Shown here: positions 27,644-36,780 of the stretch, piece after piece
Position numbering within the stretch: position 1 is the stretch's first letter
Layout: each line of letters begins with the position of its first letter
Translations under genes and position numbers: made by a program
Assembly (NCBI GenBank): GCA_034435435.1
Contig: DAOTXN010000148.1
Span: 19,066 to 83,065, forward strand
Length of the DNA: 64,000 bases
Origin: DAOTXN01 sp034435435
Lineage (GTDB): Bacteria > Chloroflexota > Anaerolineae > S140-20
Direction: 5' to 3'
Notes under the pieces: model-generated
Databases searched by the model: none
Seen by the model: the letters and a program-made list of their open reading frames with translations, nothing else
What the model was told of the DNA's origin: nothing

Positions 27644-27671
27644 TTGTCTACTGGCGCATTTGTGGTAAAAT
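27644..27671 (+). promoter_or_regulatory. Promoter giving leaderless larA-like mRNA
   Basis: TTGTCT (27644-27649), 16-bp spacer, TAAAAT (27666-27671). The GTG start at 27678 is about where transcription should begin. Confidence 0.55.
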
Positions 27672-27677
27672 GGAATC

Positions 27678-28991
27678 GTGCTCGACGACATTCATATCCT
27701 CGACTTGCCAGCCAACTGGCGCGTAGATATCGCTGACTCGCCGCCGATTGCGCCTTTGAGCGACCCACAGGTTGCCGTCACCACGGCTTTGTCCGCGCCG
27801 CTCCATGCGCCGCCGCTGCGCGAGATAGTCAGGCCGGGTGATCAGGTGTGCATTGCCTTCACCCCACCTGCCGCCCCTTGCCCTGAACACATCCTGGCGC
27901 CTGCCATCCTGCGTGAATTAGAGGCGGCCGGCGTGGACGATCCTGATGTTAACCTTTTGTGCGCCAGCGGTCTGCACGGGCGCACCTCTCACGACGACAA
28001 AGTGGTCCGGTTGGGCGAGGACATCGTGGAGCGCTATCGCGTCATTGACCACGACGTGGGCGAGGTGGTTCATCTGGGCCAGTGGCAAGGCATTCCTTTG
28101 ACCATCAATCGCCACGCTTTGGAAGCGGATCTGCTCATCTCCACCGGCGTGGTCGCGCCTCATCTCTATGCCGGATACTCGGGTGGCGCGGAGACGCTGG
28201 CAGTCGGTTGTGCGGGTGATGCCACTATCGAGGCCATTCATGCGCCGCGTTTCCTTTACCACTCTTTGGTGCGACCGGGTCAGGTGCGCGGCAACCCGTT
28301 TCAAGACGTCATTCAAACGCTGGCCCAGCGGGCCGAACTGCGCTTCATTGTGAACGCCATCCTGGACCCGTCCGGGCAAATCGTAGACGTGCAGGCCGGG
28401 GACTTTTTTTACGTCCACCAATATCTCGTCTTTGCCGCCTCCAATCTGTACAACAAGCTCGTTGCTCAAGACTATGACGTGGTGATTGCCGGCATCACAC
28501 CGGCTTTTGATTCCAGCCTCTATCAGGCCGTGTTAGGGCCATTGCTGGTCGGGCTGGCTCCTAATTCGGCCCTACGTCCTGGCGGCGTGATTATCTTACC
28601 GGCGCGCACCCCGGAAGCCATTGGCCAGGAAAGCAACGCGCAGAACTTTTTCAATGCTCTGCAAGGCGTGCGCAGCGTCGAGTCGCTGATTCCCGAATTG
28701 CTGGAGCGCGGTTACCGGCCAGGTGAGGCGCGAGCTTTTCAATTGGCGCGGCTACTGGAACAACACCAGGTCATCGTCGTCGGCAGCGAATTTCCTGCCC
28801 TCGTTCGAGCGTGTCACATGCACGAAGCGCCCGACATGCAAGCGGCGATCGAACTGACGGAATGGCTCCTCGGCAGCGATCTGGATGTGTTGATCGTCCC
28901 CCACGCCTTGCACACGCTGCCGGTCCCGGCCACGTTTGACAGTTGGAATGAGCGCGTCGACCTGTCGATAGACCACATACGACCGTGGTAA
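27678..28991 (+). CDS. LarA-family (nickel-pincer racemase-like) protein
   Basis: 437 residues. LarA/DUF2088 family; the type member racemises lactate using a nickel pincer nucleotide bound to a lysine. The three active-site histidines are kept: His100 (CASGLHGRTSHDD), His162 (APHLYAGYSGG), His188 (ATIEAIHAP). The position of the cofactor-bearing lysine (GGAK in LarA) is GGAETLAVG here, so residue 172 is Glu. This places it in an atypical subgroup that either holds the cofactor without a covalent bond or acts on another 2-hydroxy acid. No larB/C/E genes nearby. Probably leaderless: no SD and a -10 box 6 nt before GTG. Confidence 0.8.
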   Translation: MLDDIHILDLPANWRVDIADSPPIAPLSDPQVAVTTALSAPLHAPPLREIVRPGDQVCIAFTPPAAPCPEHILAPAILRELEAAGVDDPDVNLLCASGLHGRTSHDDKVVRLGEDIVERYRVIDHDVGEVVHLGQWQGIPLTINRHALEADLLISTGVVAPHLYAGYSGGAETLAVGCAGDATIEAIHAPRFLYHSLVRPGQVRGNPFQDVIQTLAQRAELRFIVNAILDPSGQIVDVQAGDFFYVHQYLVFAASNLYNKLVAQDYDVVIAGITPAFDSSLYQAVLGPLLVGLAPNSALRPGGVIILPARTPEAIGQESNAQNFFNALQGVRSVESLIPELLERGYRPGEARAFQLARLLEQHQVIVVGSEFPALVRACHMHEAPDMQAAIELTEWLLGSDLDVLIVPHALHTLPVPATFDSWNERVDLSIDHIRPW

Positions 28992-29076
28992 ACCGGCCAC
29001 ACATTCGTATTTCATCTCGCTCGTAAAGTATAACAATCTGCTCGACCGAAAAAGAGCACCTCACAAGGAGGCCAAA

Positions 29077-30729
29077 GTGACCGTAAGCACCCATCGAGAG
29101 AACTTGAATCGGGTTCTCCGCCAACATGCTAATGTTTTGAACAATCCCTCCCGCCGGAAAATGATTCAAGAAGCCATCGACCACCGCGAGGCCATTCCCT
29201 CGGCCAACGGCGCGCTGGCGACGTGGACTCCGCCCGAATCGACCGGGCGCAGCCCCAAAGACACTTATATGGTGCGCCGCCCCGCCAGCGAGGGCGACAT
29301 CGACTGGGATTCGCCCAACAACATCCCGATGGCGCCTGACACCTTTGATATGCTGTTCGAGGACGCTCTAAAAGTTTTTGCGGAAAACGAGCGCCTGTAC
29401 GTCACCGACCGCGTCGTTGGGGCCGATAGCAGCTACGCCCTGCCGGTGCGCGTTGTCTCTTATTGCGCCATGACCGCCTTGTTTACCGACACGATGTTCC
29501 GCCCGCTTCCGCCCGATCTGGAGCGCAGCGTGTTCGCCGAGCGTGATTTCACTTTATTGGTAGCTCCCTATCACAAGCTGGACCGCGAGCGCTACGCTGG
29601 CCGGCTGCGCAAGCTGCCTGACGGCCAGACCTCCAACATGGCTGTGGCGATGGATTTCGACCGGCGATTGGGCATTGTGTACGGCTCGGCCTACGCCGGC
29701 AGCGTGAAAAAGCTCATTTTTACCGTGATGAACTATTATCTGCCTGGCGAGGGCATCTTGCCGCTGCACTGCTCGGCCAACGAAGGGCCAGACGGCGACT
29801 GCGCGCTGCTGTTGGGATTGTCGGGCACCGGCAAGACCACTCTATCGGCCGATCCGGCCCGGGCGCTGCTGGGTGACGACGAGCACGGCTGGAGCGACAA
29901 TGGCATCGCCAACTTTGAAAACGGCTGCTACGCCAAATTGATCAACCTGCGCGCCGACAAAGAGCCAGAGATCTGGCACGCGGTGTTTCACCACGCCGAC
30001 TTGTTGGACCACGGAGCCATCGTCGAAAACTGCATGATGTACCCCGACGGCCACTTTGACGTGGACGACGAGCGCCTCACCCCCAATTCGCGCGCTTCCT
30101 ACCCGCTCACCTTTTTGACCAACATCAAGCCCAGCTCCAGGAGCGGCCACCCCAAAACCATTCTGTTCCTGACCGCCGACGCCAACGGCGTGCTACCGCC
30201 CGTCGCCAAATTGACGCCCGAACAGGCCATGCTGTGGTTCTTGATGGGCTACACTAGCAAGCTGGCCGGCACCGAGACCGGCATCATCGACCCGGTGTCC
30301 ACCTTTTCACGCTTTTTCGGCGAGCCGTTCATGCCCCGCAACCCCGATGTGTATGCCCGCATGCTGGGGGAACGCATGCAGCGGCACGGCGCACAGGTCT
30401 ATCTAATCAACACTGGCTGGAGCGGCGGACCCTTCGGCGTCGGCAAGCGTATGGACATCAACCTGACCCGCGCCATCGTCAACGCGGCCCTGGCGGGCCA
30501 ACTGGCAGACGTAGAAACCGTCGCAGACCCGACTTTTCACATCTCGGTCCCCAAACATTGCCCCGGCGTGCCGGAGGAATTGCTCTTTCCCAGAAACACC
30601 TGGGCCGACCCGCGGGCCTGCGACGCTCGCGCCCACAAGCTGGCCGGCGACTTTAGTCGGCACTTTGACAAAGCCTACGGAGGCAAAAACATCGCCCCGG
30701 CCGTCGCGGCGCAATGCCCCGGCAAGTAG
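29077..30729 (+). CDS. pckA: Phosphoenolpyruvate carboxykinase (ATP)
   Basis: 550 residues. Converts oxaloacetate + ATP to PEP + CO2, the entry to gluconeogenesis. P-loop GLSGTGKTTLS, kinase-2 DDEHGWSDNGIANFENGCYAK, and LTADANGVLPPVAKLTPEQAMLWFL with FMPRNPDVYA downstream are typical of the ATP-dependent class. GTG start at 29077 with AAGGAGG 7 nt upstream. Monocistronic or with the next gene; 100 nt of dispersed repeat follows. Confidence 0.97.
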   Translation: MTVSTHRENLNRVLRQHANVLNNPSRRKMIQEAIDHREAIPSANGALATWTPPESTGRSPKDTYMVRRPASEGDIDWDSPNNIPMAPDTFDMLFEDALKVFAENERLYVTDRVVGADSSYALPVRVVSYCAMTALFTDTMFRPLPPDLERSVFAERDFTLLVAPYHKLDRERYAGRLRKLPDGQTSNMAVAMDFDRRLGIVYGSAYAGSVKKLIFTVMNYYLPGEGILPLHCSANEGPDGDCALLLGLSGTGKTTLSADPARALLGDDEHGWSDNGIANFENGCYAKLINLRADKEPEIWHAVFHHADLLDHGAIVENCMMYPDGHFDVDDERLTPNSRASYPLTFLTNIKPSSRSGHPKTILFLTADANGVLPPVAKLTPEQAMLWFLMGYTSKLAGTETGIIDPVSTFSRFFGEPFMPRNPDVYARMLGERMQRHGAQVYLINTGWSGGPFGVGKRMDINLTRAIVNAALAGQLADVETVADPTFHISVPKHCPGVPEELLFPRNTWADPRACDARAHKLAGDFSRHFDKAYGGKNIAPAVAAQCPGK

Positions 30730-30734
30730 TCAAA

Positions 30735-30815
30735 GGGACACTGATTTGCACAGATTAACACAGATTTTTACGGATTGAGCGGAAATCAGTGTTCATCAGT
30801 GTTTATCCGTGTCCC
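30735..30815. repeat. Dispersed CACAGATTAACACAGATT-type repeat
   Basis: Contains TTTGCACAGATTAACACAG and, inverted, AATCAGTGTTCATCAGTG with TTATCCGTGTCCCAC. Related pieces at 44431-44452 and 44644-44711. Confidence 0.75.
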
Positions 30816-30835
30816 ACATCCAGACCATCCAATAG

Positions 30836-32053
30836 ATGAACGTTACCTTTACGCGCCACACCGACCCATCTCCCTTGCTCATCGAAGCGCTCGACGAAGG
30901 CGCCCACGCAACGGCGTTGGCTGACGCCCAGCACGTCTTGCGGGCCGGGCAAACCGCGCCGTTGGACGCCGTCATCCACGGCGTGCGCGTGCGGCTGCAC
31001 ACGGATAACCCGCACTGGAAGCAATTCTGGTCGGCCAACTGGTTCGCGCCCGATCAGTGGGCCGCGCTGACGGGGCAAACGCCGCCCCGCGAGCCGCAGG
31101 TCCACGTTTATGCCATCGCTCACGAATCACAGACAGGTGCGTGGGCCGGTTACAACCAGGCGCATCAAACTGCCTTTCTGATGGGCGACGCACCTTACGG
31201 GCCGCTGCGGACGCTGGCGTTAGGGGCCGTGGGCCGGTTGTTGGCTGAAGAACAGGCCGTGCATTGGATTCCCGGTTCTCTGATACGCCAGCAAAATCGC
31301 GGCGTGCTGATACTGCCTACATCCGGCGCAGACGCCGCTGTGAGGTTGATGGAGTCGCCCGACGCCCATCTGGTGGCGTGGGATGGCGTGTTCGTGCGCT
31401 ATGGCCTGGTGCGTATGGTAGACGGCGTCACGCTGTTGCCGACAGCGGTCATCGACGAAAAGGGCTGCCAGACCGCCGGCTATCGCCTGTTCCCGTGGCT
31501 AGACCAGTATGGTTACGTGGAACCCCGCGCCGACGCCCGCTGCCTGACGCTGAACGGCCAGGAGGAATATTGTTTCGCCCGCGACCTGGACCTGGGCCGG
31601 GCGCCGGAGGCCCTTGCCTTTCCGCTGGAGCAGACCTGGTACGTACCGACGGCGCTCGTTGAGACACAGCCTCATCTGGTAGAAGCGCTGCGAGGCGCGG
31701 CGCTGGAAAACGTGCCGCCCCTCACGCCAGACGTGTTGACGCGCTATGGCGACTGGGCCAGGCAGGTCGCTCCCTCCGGCGCAGTGCGGGCGTGGGGGTT
31801 CGAGGCGACGGTCGAGGCGTTGTGCCGCCTAAGGGCCACTCCACACGCGCGGGCGATGATTGCGCCGACCTGCCTTTGGCCGGGGCGGGCCGGCGGCCAC
31901 CCCTGGCAACCCCTGCAAATCGAGCACATGATGGGTGTAGACCTGGCTGCGCTGCCCGCATACCTGCTCGACGCCACGCCCTTGCCCGGCGCCGACCGGG
32001 CCGGGATGATCAACTCGCTGGCTGGTGTGCTGGCGCAAGCCGTCGGCGGTTGA
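30836..32053 (+). CDS. Unknown protein next to pckA, possibly a degenerate PEPCK/HPr-kinase-like fold
   Basis: 405 residues, soluble. I do not recognise the family. The stretch WIPGSLIRQQNRGVLILPTSGADAAVRLM is placed and patterned like the strand-P-loop-helix of HPr-kinase/PEPCK-fold proteins (GTSGxGKST), but the Lys and Ser/Thr that bind phosphate are missing. Later segments (HARAMIAPTCLWPGRAGG) have no clear match. Because pckA lies just upstream, a shared origin is tempting but unproven. Weak SD. C-terminal part is hydrophobic-neutral, no membrane segment. Confidence 0.6.
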   Translation: MNVTFTRHTDPSPLLIEALDEGAHATALADAQHVLRAGQTAPLDAVIHGVRVRLHTDNPHWKQFWSANWFAPDQWAALTGQTPPREPQVHVYAIAHESQTGAWAGYNQAHQTAFLMGDAPYGPLRTLALGAVGRLLAEEQAVHWIPGSLIRQQNRGVLILPTSGADAAVRLMESPDAHLVAWDGVFVRYGLVRMVDGVTLLPTAVIDEKGCQTAGYRLFPWLDQYGYVEPRADARCLTLNGQEEYCFARDLDLGRAPEALAFPLEQTWYVPTALVETQPHLVEALRGAALENVPPLTPDVLTRYGDWARQVAPSGAVRAWGFEATVEALCRLRATPHARAMIAPTCLWPGRAGGHPWQPLQIEHMMGVDLAALPAYLLDATPLPGADRAGMINSLAGVLAQAVGG

Positions 32054-32106
32054 CATCTTTATCATCGTCACATTCACTTGTTGGAAAATCCCTCTTCACA
32101 GACGTT

Positions 32107-32135
32107 TTGCCCTATTGGGCTGTCTGTGATATGAT
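32107..32135 (+). promoter_or_regulatory. Promoter of the histidine-kinase pair
   Basis: TTGCCC (32107-32112), 17-bp spacer, TATGAT (32130-32135). It overlaps an ATG at 32131, which supports the downstream ATG at 32176 as the true start. Confidence 0.55.
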
Positions 32136-32175
32136 GGGGGACACTTTTTCTCCGCAAGATCGGGGGGTGCAAAGG

Positions 32176-33813
32176 ATGACCGATAACGCTGCATTGCAGA
32201 CCGCTCAATTACTGGCGGACCATAATCATACAGACCTGTTGCTGGAAATCACCCGTCGTTTCACAAGTACGCTCGACTTGCGCGAGGTGCTCGATCAGGT
32301 ATTAAACCTGACCGTCGAAGCCGTTGGAGCTGAGCGAGGTTCTATTTTTGTGCTCGACGGAACGGGGTGTGTGACGCACAAGATTCTCGCCCGCTGGTAT
32401 TTGCCCCCAGCTCAGTCGGAAGAAGTCATCTCGGTCGTGCTGCGCCAGGGCGCTGCCGGTTATGTTTTTCGCACCCGCGAGCCGGTGCTTGTCGGCGATA
32501 CTCAAGCCGACGAACGCTGGGTACACCTGCCTGACGATCCACATGTCACGCGCTCGGCCCTCTGCGTGCCGCTGGTGCATCGGGGCCAACTTAACGGCAT
32601 CCTGACGCTGACACACGCCGCCCCCCGCCACTTTGATCGGCATGATCTCACTTTGACAACTCACATCGCTGGGCAGGCGGCCATCGCCATCGAAAATGCC
32701 TGTCTTTACGACCGGGTGTGCGGCGAGCGGGCCACACTGCAAGCCGTCATCGGCAGCGTAGTGGAGGGAATTGTGATCACCGATGTGCAAGGTCGCATCG
32801 AATATGCCAACCCGGCGGGCGCGGCGGCGTTGGGTGCACACATAGGGACCATCCACGACCAACACCTGGATGAATTGTCACCTGACCCGCGTTTGGGCGA
32901 GTTGTTCCGGGCGCTATTAAGCGCCCGAGAGTTGCAGCGGGGGCAAATGCAAGGCCAGGATGGACGAGTTTACGAGGCCTCTCTGGTGATGGCGCCGGGT
33001 GCGGGCGTCGTGACGACGTTCCACGATGTGACCCATTTTGTCCAATTGAACGCCCTCAAGTCCGAGTTTGTTTCCACGGTGTCTCACGACTTGAAAGCGC
33101 CTCTGGGGTTGATCTATGGCTACGCCTGGCTACTGGCCGAGAACCCCGAATTGGGCGCAGAATCGCGGCGTTACGTGAATATGATCCTCGACGGTATCCA
33201 GCGTATGCAGCAGTTGATCACGGCCTTGCTCGATCTGACACTCATCGAGTCGGGGACCGATCGCGAACGAGGGTTGGTTGAACTGGCCGACCTGATCCGG
33301 GAGAGTTTGAGCGCTTTTTCGGCCAAAATAAAAGAAAAAGGTCTACGGGTGGACCTTTGTTTAGACCCGACGCTACCGATGGTCCGTGTACATACCGTGC
33401 GAGTGGGACAAGCCCTCACCAATTTGATCAACAACGCTATCAAGTATACACCAGCGGGAGGACGCATTGCAGTTTCGACCCATGTAGAGGAAGATGAGAT
33501 TGTGGTGCGGGTGTCTGATACCGGACCGGGCATTCCGTCGGACAAGCAAGCGGGGTTGTTTGGCAAATTTTATCGAGTCGGCAGCAAGGAAACGCTGGCG
33601 AATGAGGGGCATGGGTTGGGGTTGGCGATTGTCAAATCGGTGGCCGAGGCCCACGGAGGTCGGGTGGGGGTAGAGAGCGTGTCTGGCCGGGGGACCACGT
33701 TTGTTTTCGCTCTGCCTGTTGGTTTGGCTGTTGATCTCTCGGAACCTCCACCCGAGCATGTGGCTATCTCGCCGGGAAAAAGTGACCGGAGAACCAGGGA
33801 TGGGGGAGTCTAA
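32176..33813 (+). CDS. GAF-PAS sensor histidine kinase, first of tandem pair
   Basis: 545 residues from ATG 32176. No membrane segment, so a cytoplasmic sensor. GAF domain about 20-170 (FTSTLDLREVLDQVLNLTVEAVGAERGSIF onward), PAS about 185-290 (VVEGIVITDVQGRIEYANPAG), HisKA with VSHDLKAP (phospho-His near 303) and HATPase_c with N-box NAIKYTPAGG, G1 DTGPGIP, G2 GHGLGLAIV. No response regulator is adjacent, so the target is unknown. An open frame reaching back to 31792 is out of register with the upstream gene and rejected. Ends 14 nt inside the next kinase gene. Confidence 0.9.
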   Translation: MTDNAALQTAQLLADHNHTDLLLEITRRFTSTLDLREVLDQVLNLTVEAVGAERGSIFVLDGTGCVTHKILARWYLPPAQSEEVISVVLRQGAAGYVFRTREPVLVGDTQADERWVHLPDDPHVTRSALCVPLVHRGQLNGILTLTHAAPRHFDRHDLTLTTHIAGQAAIAIENACLYDRVCGERATLQAVIGSVVEGIVITDVQGRIEYANPAGAAALGAHIGTIHDQHLDELSPDPRLGELFRALLSARELQRGQMQGQDGRVYEASLVMAPGAGVVTTFHDVTHFVQLNALKSEFVSTVSHDLKAPLGLIYGYAWLLAENPELGAESRRYVNMILDGIQRMQQLITALLDLTLIESGTDRERGLVELADLIRESLSAFSAKIKEKGLRVDLCLDPTLPMVRVHTVRVGQALTNLINNAIKYTPAGGRIAVSTHVEEDEIVVRVSDTGPGIPSDKQAGLFGKFYRVGSKETLANEGHGLGLAIVKSVAEAHGGRVGVESVSGRGTTFVFALPVGLAVDLSEPPPEHVAISPGKSDRRTRDGGV

Positions 33814-35374
33814 ATCAAAAAAAGAGACGGAGCGTCGCGCTGGCGCCACACGTGGGGCGGACGACCGTCTGGCGATGATGGAATTGGTTTTTGAGGTCTC
33901 GCGTCGCTTTGCCAGCGTGCTCGATTTCAACGCAGTGTTGGCCGAGGTGCTTTCACTGACTGTGGACACATTGGGCGCCGACCGGGGCAGCATCTTTTTG
34001 TTTGATGCCGAGGAGCGGGTGAGTCGGCACATTCTGGCGCGACGTAACCTACCGGCGGCTGAATCGGAACAGATTGTATCGGCCGTGTTGGACAAGGGCC
34101 TGGCGGGGTGGGTGGTGCGTCAGCGCCAACCGGCGCTGGTCCAAGATACGCTCACCGACTCTCGCTGGCATCATCTACCCGGCGACGAGCTAACCACCCG
34201 CTCGGCTATAGCCGTTCCACTCTTGCATCGGGGGCGGCTCAACGGGCTGCTGACCTTGATGCACGGTGAACCGAACGCGTTTGAGCAGACGCATCTGGTT
34301 TTAGCGTCGGCGCTGGCCGGGCAAGCCGCTACAGCGGTCGAGAACGCACGTCTTTTTACGAATGTACGCGAAGAACGTGCAGTGCTGGAGGCGCTCATCA
34401 ACGGCGTGCGGCAACCCATCATTGTGACCGATGCACAGAATCGGATACGCTATGCCAACCCGGCTGCCGTGGCATTGGATGGGTCTTTGAACGAGGCCAT
34501 TGGCAAATCTGTCCAAGATGTGCTTCCCTCGGAAAAGCTAAACCAACTGTTCCGTCAATTGCTCGCTGCGGGGCAACCCCAGCGTGACGAAATCCTCTGG
34601 CACGATGGGCGCACTTTTGACGCCAATCTGGTGTTGGTGCCGGGAGTAGGTTCGGTCGCTGTGCTGCACGATGTGACCCATTTCAAAGAGCTGGATCACA
34701 TGAAATCCGAATTCGTCGCCACCGTTTCCCACGATTTGAAAGCGCCACTCACCGTCATCTATGGCTATGTAGACTTGCTCAAAGACGCCCTACCTAATCT
34801 GGATGCATTTGCGGTGAAAAGTCTGGACGAGATCCGCGCCAGCGCCACGCGCATGAAAAACTTGATCACCACACTGCTGGACTTGGCACAAATCGAATCG
34901 GGGCTAGATCGGGCGACCGAGCCTTGCCAGGTGGCAGATATTATTGCGCGAGTGGTTCAGGATTACCGGCTGCAAGTGGAAGAAAAGGCCATCGACCTGC
35001 GCGTCGAAATCGCCGATCCGTTGCCGTTTATCCAAGGTCACCCCTTGCGTCTGGGACAGGCAGTAGCCAATTTATTGGGTAATGCCATCAAATATACACC
35101 CGCCGCGGGTCGCGTGACCATAGCAGCTCGGATGCAAGACCACAAACTGGTAGTCAAAGTGGTTGATACTGGTCCAGGCATTCCGCTGGCCCGGCAGGAT
35201 GGGCTGTTTGGCAAGTTTTACAAAGTGGGCGCCAGCGAGACCATCGCCCACGAGGGGCATGGGCTGGGACTCGCTATCGTCAAATCGGTGGTTGAGGCTC
35301 ACGGCGGGCGTGTGTGGGTCGAAAGCATGCCTGGCCAGGGCAGCACGTTTGCTTTTTCGCTGCCAGCGAATTAG
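33800..35374 (+). CDS. GAF-PAS sensor histidine kinase, second of tandem pair
   Basis: 524 residues, same GAF-PAS-HisKA-HATPase_c order as the gene before it and clearly a paralogue: FEVSRRFASVLDFNAVLAEV, NGVRQPIIVTDAQNRIRYANPA, VSHDLKAPLTVIYGY (His near 310), NAIKYTPAAG, DTGPGIP, GHGLGLAIVKSVVEAHGGR. ATG at 33800 with GGAG 8 nt upstream, overlapping the previous gene by 14 nt. The pair probably arose by duplication and may work as a heterodimer. The N-terminal 30 residues are charged and differ from the paralogue. Confidence 0.9.
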   Translation: MGESKSKKETERRAGATRGADDRLAMMELVFEVSRRFASVLDFNAVLAEVLSLTVDTLGADRGSIFLFDAEERVSRHILARRNLPAAESEQIVSAVLDKGLAGWVVRQRQPALVQDTLTDSRWHHLPGDELTTRSAIAVPLLHRGRLNGLLTLMHGEPNAFEQTHLVLASALAGQAATAVENARLFTNVREERAVLEALINGVRQPIIVTDAQNRIRYANPAAVALDGSLNEAIGKSVQDVLPSEKLNQLFRQLLAAGQPQRDEILWHDGRTFDANLVLVPGVGSVAVLHDVTHFKELDHMKSEFVATVSHDLKAPLTVIYGYVDLLKDALPNLDAFAVKSLDEIRASATRMKNLITTLLDLAQIESGLDRATEPCQVADIIARVVQDYRLQVEEKAIDLRVEIADPLPFIQGHPLRLGQAVANLLGNAIKYTPAAGRVTIAARMQDHKLVVKVVDTGPGIPLARQDGLFGKFYKVGASETIAHEGHGLGLAIVKSVVEAHGGRVWVESMPGQGSTFAFSLPAN

Positions 35375-35485
35375 CGCCACGCCTTTTTTCTGTGTTCTCT
35401 GCGTACCTGGCGGTACAAAGATTCGATGGTTCGGCGTGGCGGGTGACGGCGGCAGTTCAGGCGTTCACACAGAATCAGGAGTGTT

Positions 35486-35911
35486 ATGACGGAGCAGAAA
35501 ACACCTGACATCAACTGGGCTGCGGCATTTATGGGTTTCGGTGTGGATTGGGTTTTTAGCGAATTGGTCGGGCTGATTGTGATGGTGATCATGCTGAGCT
35601 TGCACGGCATCGGCCTCGACAGCGACGCGACTATGCCATCTGATGTCGCGTTGGCGCAGCAGGTCGTCGGGGTGATAGGGGCGGTGGTGGGTGGCCTGGT
35701 GGCCGGGTATGTAGCCCGCCGACGGGGAAGTCTGCACGGTGTGTTAGGTAGTGTGTTGGGTCTGTTTGTTGTCTTTTGCTCGATTCCTTTGGTGGGTGGC
35801 TTTTCCTTGAATCTCGGAGACGTGGGCTTTATCGTACTCAATCTGGTTGGGGCGGGTTATGGCGGCGGCGCAGGCGAGCGCTGGCGGGCGCGGCGAGAGG
35901 CAAAGCGCTGA
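35486..35911 (+). CDS. Small four-helix membrane protein, unknown
   Basis: 141 residues with four hydrophobic segments (about 22-42, 58-78, 84-102, 110-128) and a basic C-terminus (ERWRARREAKR). ARRRGSLHGVLGSVLG after helix 2 suggests a glycine-zipper-like helix packing seen in TIGR04086-like proteins, but I cannot assign a family. Ends at a strong terminator. Its upstream region is a CTGTGTTCTCTGCGTACCTGG-like dispersed repeat. Confidence 0.65.
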   Translation: MTEQKTPDINWAAAFMGFGVDWVFSELVGLIVMVIMLSLHGIGLDSDATMPSDVALAQQVVGVIGAVVGGLVAGYVARRRGSLHGVLGSVLGLFVVFCSIPLVGGFSLNLGDVGFIVLNLVGAGYGGGAGERWRARREAKR

Positions 35912-35931
35912 TCCATTTGCTTTTGCCAAAG

Positions 35932-35964
35932 CCGACCACGACAGCCGTGTGGTCGGTTTTTTTT
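35932..35964 (+). terminator. Rho-independent terminator
   Basis: CCGACCAC (35932-35939) pairs with GTGGTCGG (35949-35956), followed by eight T. Confidence 0.92.
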
Positions 35965-36019
35965 GCCAGGATGGCAAAGATTCTGTATGGGCAAAGACGC
36001 CAAGATGAGCAATTCTTTA

Positions 36020-36066
36020 TTGACTTTTGGGCTGTATGGAGTACAATAGTGAATGAACGTTCGTTC
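36020..36066 (+). promoter_or_regulatory. TetR-gene promoter with autoregulatory operator
   Basis: TTGACT (36020-36025), 16-bp spacer, TACAAT (36042-36047), then GAATGAACGTTCGTTC (36051-36066), an inverted repeat with one mismatch covering the transcription start. Fits binding by the TetR protein encoded just downstream. Confidence 0.8.
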
Positions 36067-36080
36067 GTTTTCGGAGCGAG

Positions 36081-36710
36081 ATGAGCGGCGAAGAGCAATT
36101 CACCAGAGGCGAGCGCACTCGCCAGGCCATCCTCGACGCGGCAGAGCAACTGTTCCTCGAACAGGGCTATCATGCTACCAGCATGCGCCAGATTGCATCC
36201 CAGGCCGGCATCGCTGTAGGCGGCGTCTACAACCACTTTGCCGGCAAAGAGGCCATCTTTGTCGCTCTGTTGGAACAGCACCAACCTTATACAGACATCC
36301 TGACTGGTTTGGCCGGCCTGCCAGACGCTGACCTGGCGACGCTGATCGAGTCGGCGGCGCGTCTGGTGACCCAGGGATTGATGGACGATCCAGTTTTTAT
36401 TCGCCTGGTCCTGATCGATATCCAGGAGTTCCAGGGGCATACTCTTTTGGAGTTGGCTAATCGCGTAGGTCCGGCGTTGCTGGCTTTTGTGGGCCAGGTT
36501 GTCGCGTCGGGTCAGATTCGCCCTGAAATTCTGCCGCCGGTGCTCATGCGTACATTTGCTTCCATCGTCGTTTTTTATGCCCTGAGCCAAAGCGTCTTGC
36601 TCACACGCGGCGCGACGGTGTTCGGTTGGCCGCCCGCCGACGAGATCGATTGGATCGGTGGAATGATCGACGTTTTTTTGAACGGCGTGCTGCGAAAAAG
36701 TGAAACGTGA
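36081..36710 (+). CDS. TetR-family repressor
   Basis: 209 residues. N-terminal helix-turn-helix TRQAILDAAEQLFLEQGYHATSMRQIASQAGIAVGGVYNHFAGKEA (split here only by helices 1-3), then a ligand-binding helical domain. Likely represses itself and the ABC efflux genes that follow, through the palindrome at 36051-36066, until a toxic substrate binds. ATG preceded by GGAG. The last codons (SET-stop) lie in a dispersed GTGAAACGTGAA repeat. Confidence 0.9.
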   Translation: MSGEEQFTRGERTRQAILDAAEQLFLEQGYHATSMRQIASQAGIAVGGVYNHFAGKEAIFVALLEQHQPYTDILTGLAGLPDADLATLIESAARLVTQGLMDDPVFIRLVLIDIQEFQGHTLLELANRVGPALLAFVGQVVASGQIRPEILPPVLMRTFASIVVFYALSQSVLLTRGATVFGWPPADEIDWIGGMIDVFLNGVLRKSET

Positions 36711-36744
36711 AGCGTGGGGCATGATTCACGTTTCACGGATCACG
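36700..36744. repeat. GTGAAACGTGAA inverted repeat
   Basis: GTGAAACGTGAA (36700-36711) and TTCACGTTTCAC (36725-36736) form a perfect 12-bp stem, with a further TCACGGATCACG. Holds the TGA stop of the TetR gene. Other copies near 38660, 58920 and 63540. Confidence 0.8.
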
Positions 36745-36780
36745 GAACACGCACGATATGGTTTTAACAGAGGTGATTAA

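Noticed and set aside
31792..32175. N-terminal extension of the first histidine kinase
   Set aside because: Overlaps the pckA-neighbour gene in another frame and the kinase promoter; family similarity begins after 32176.
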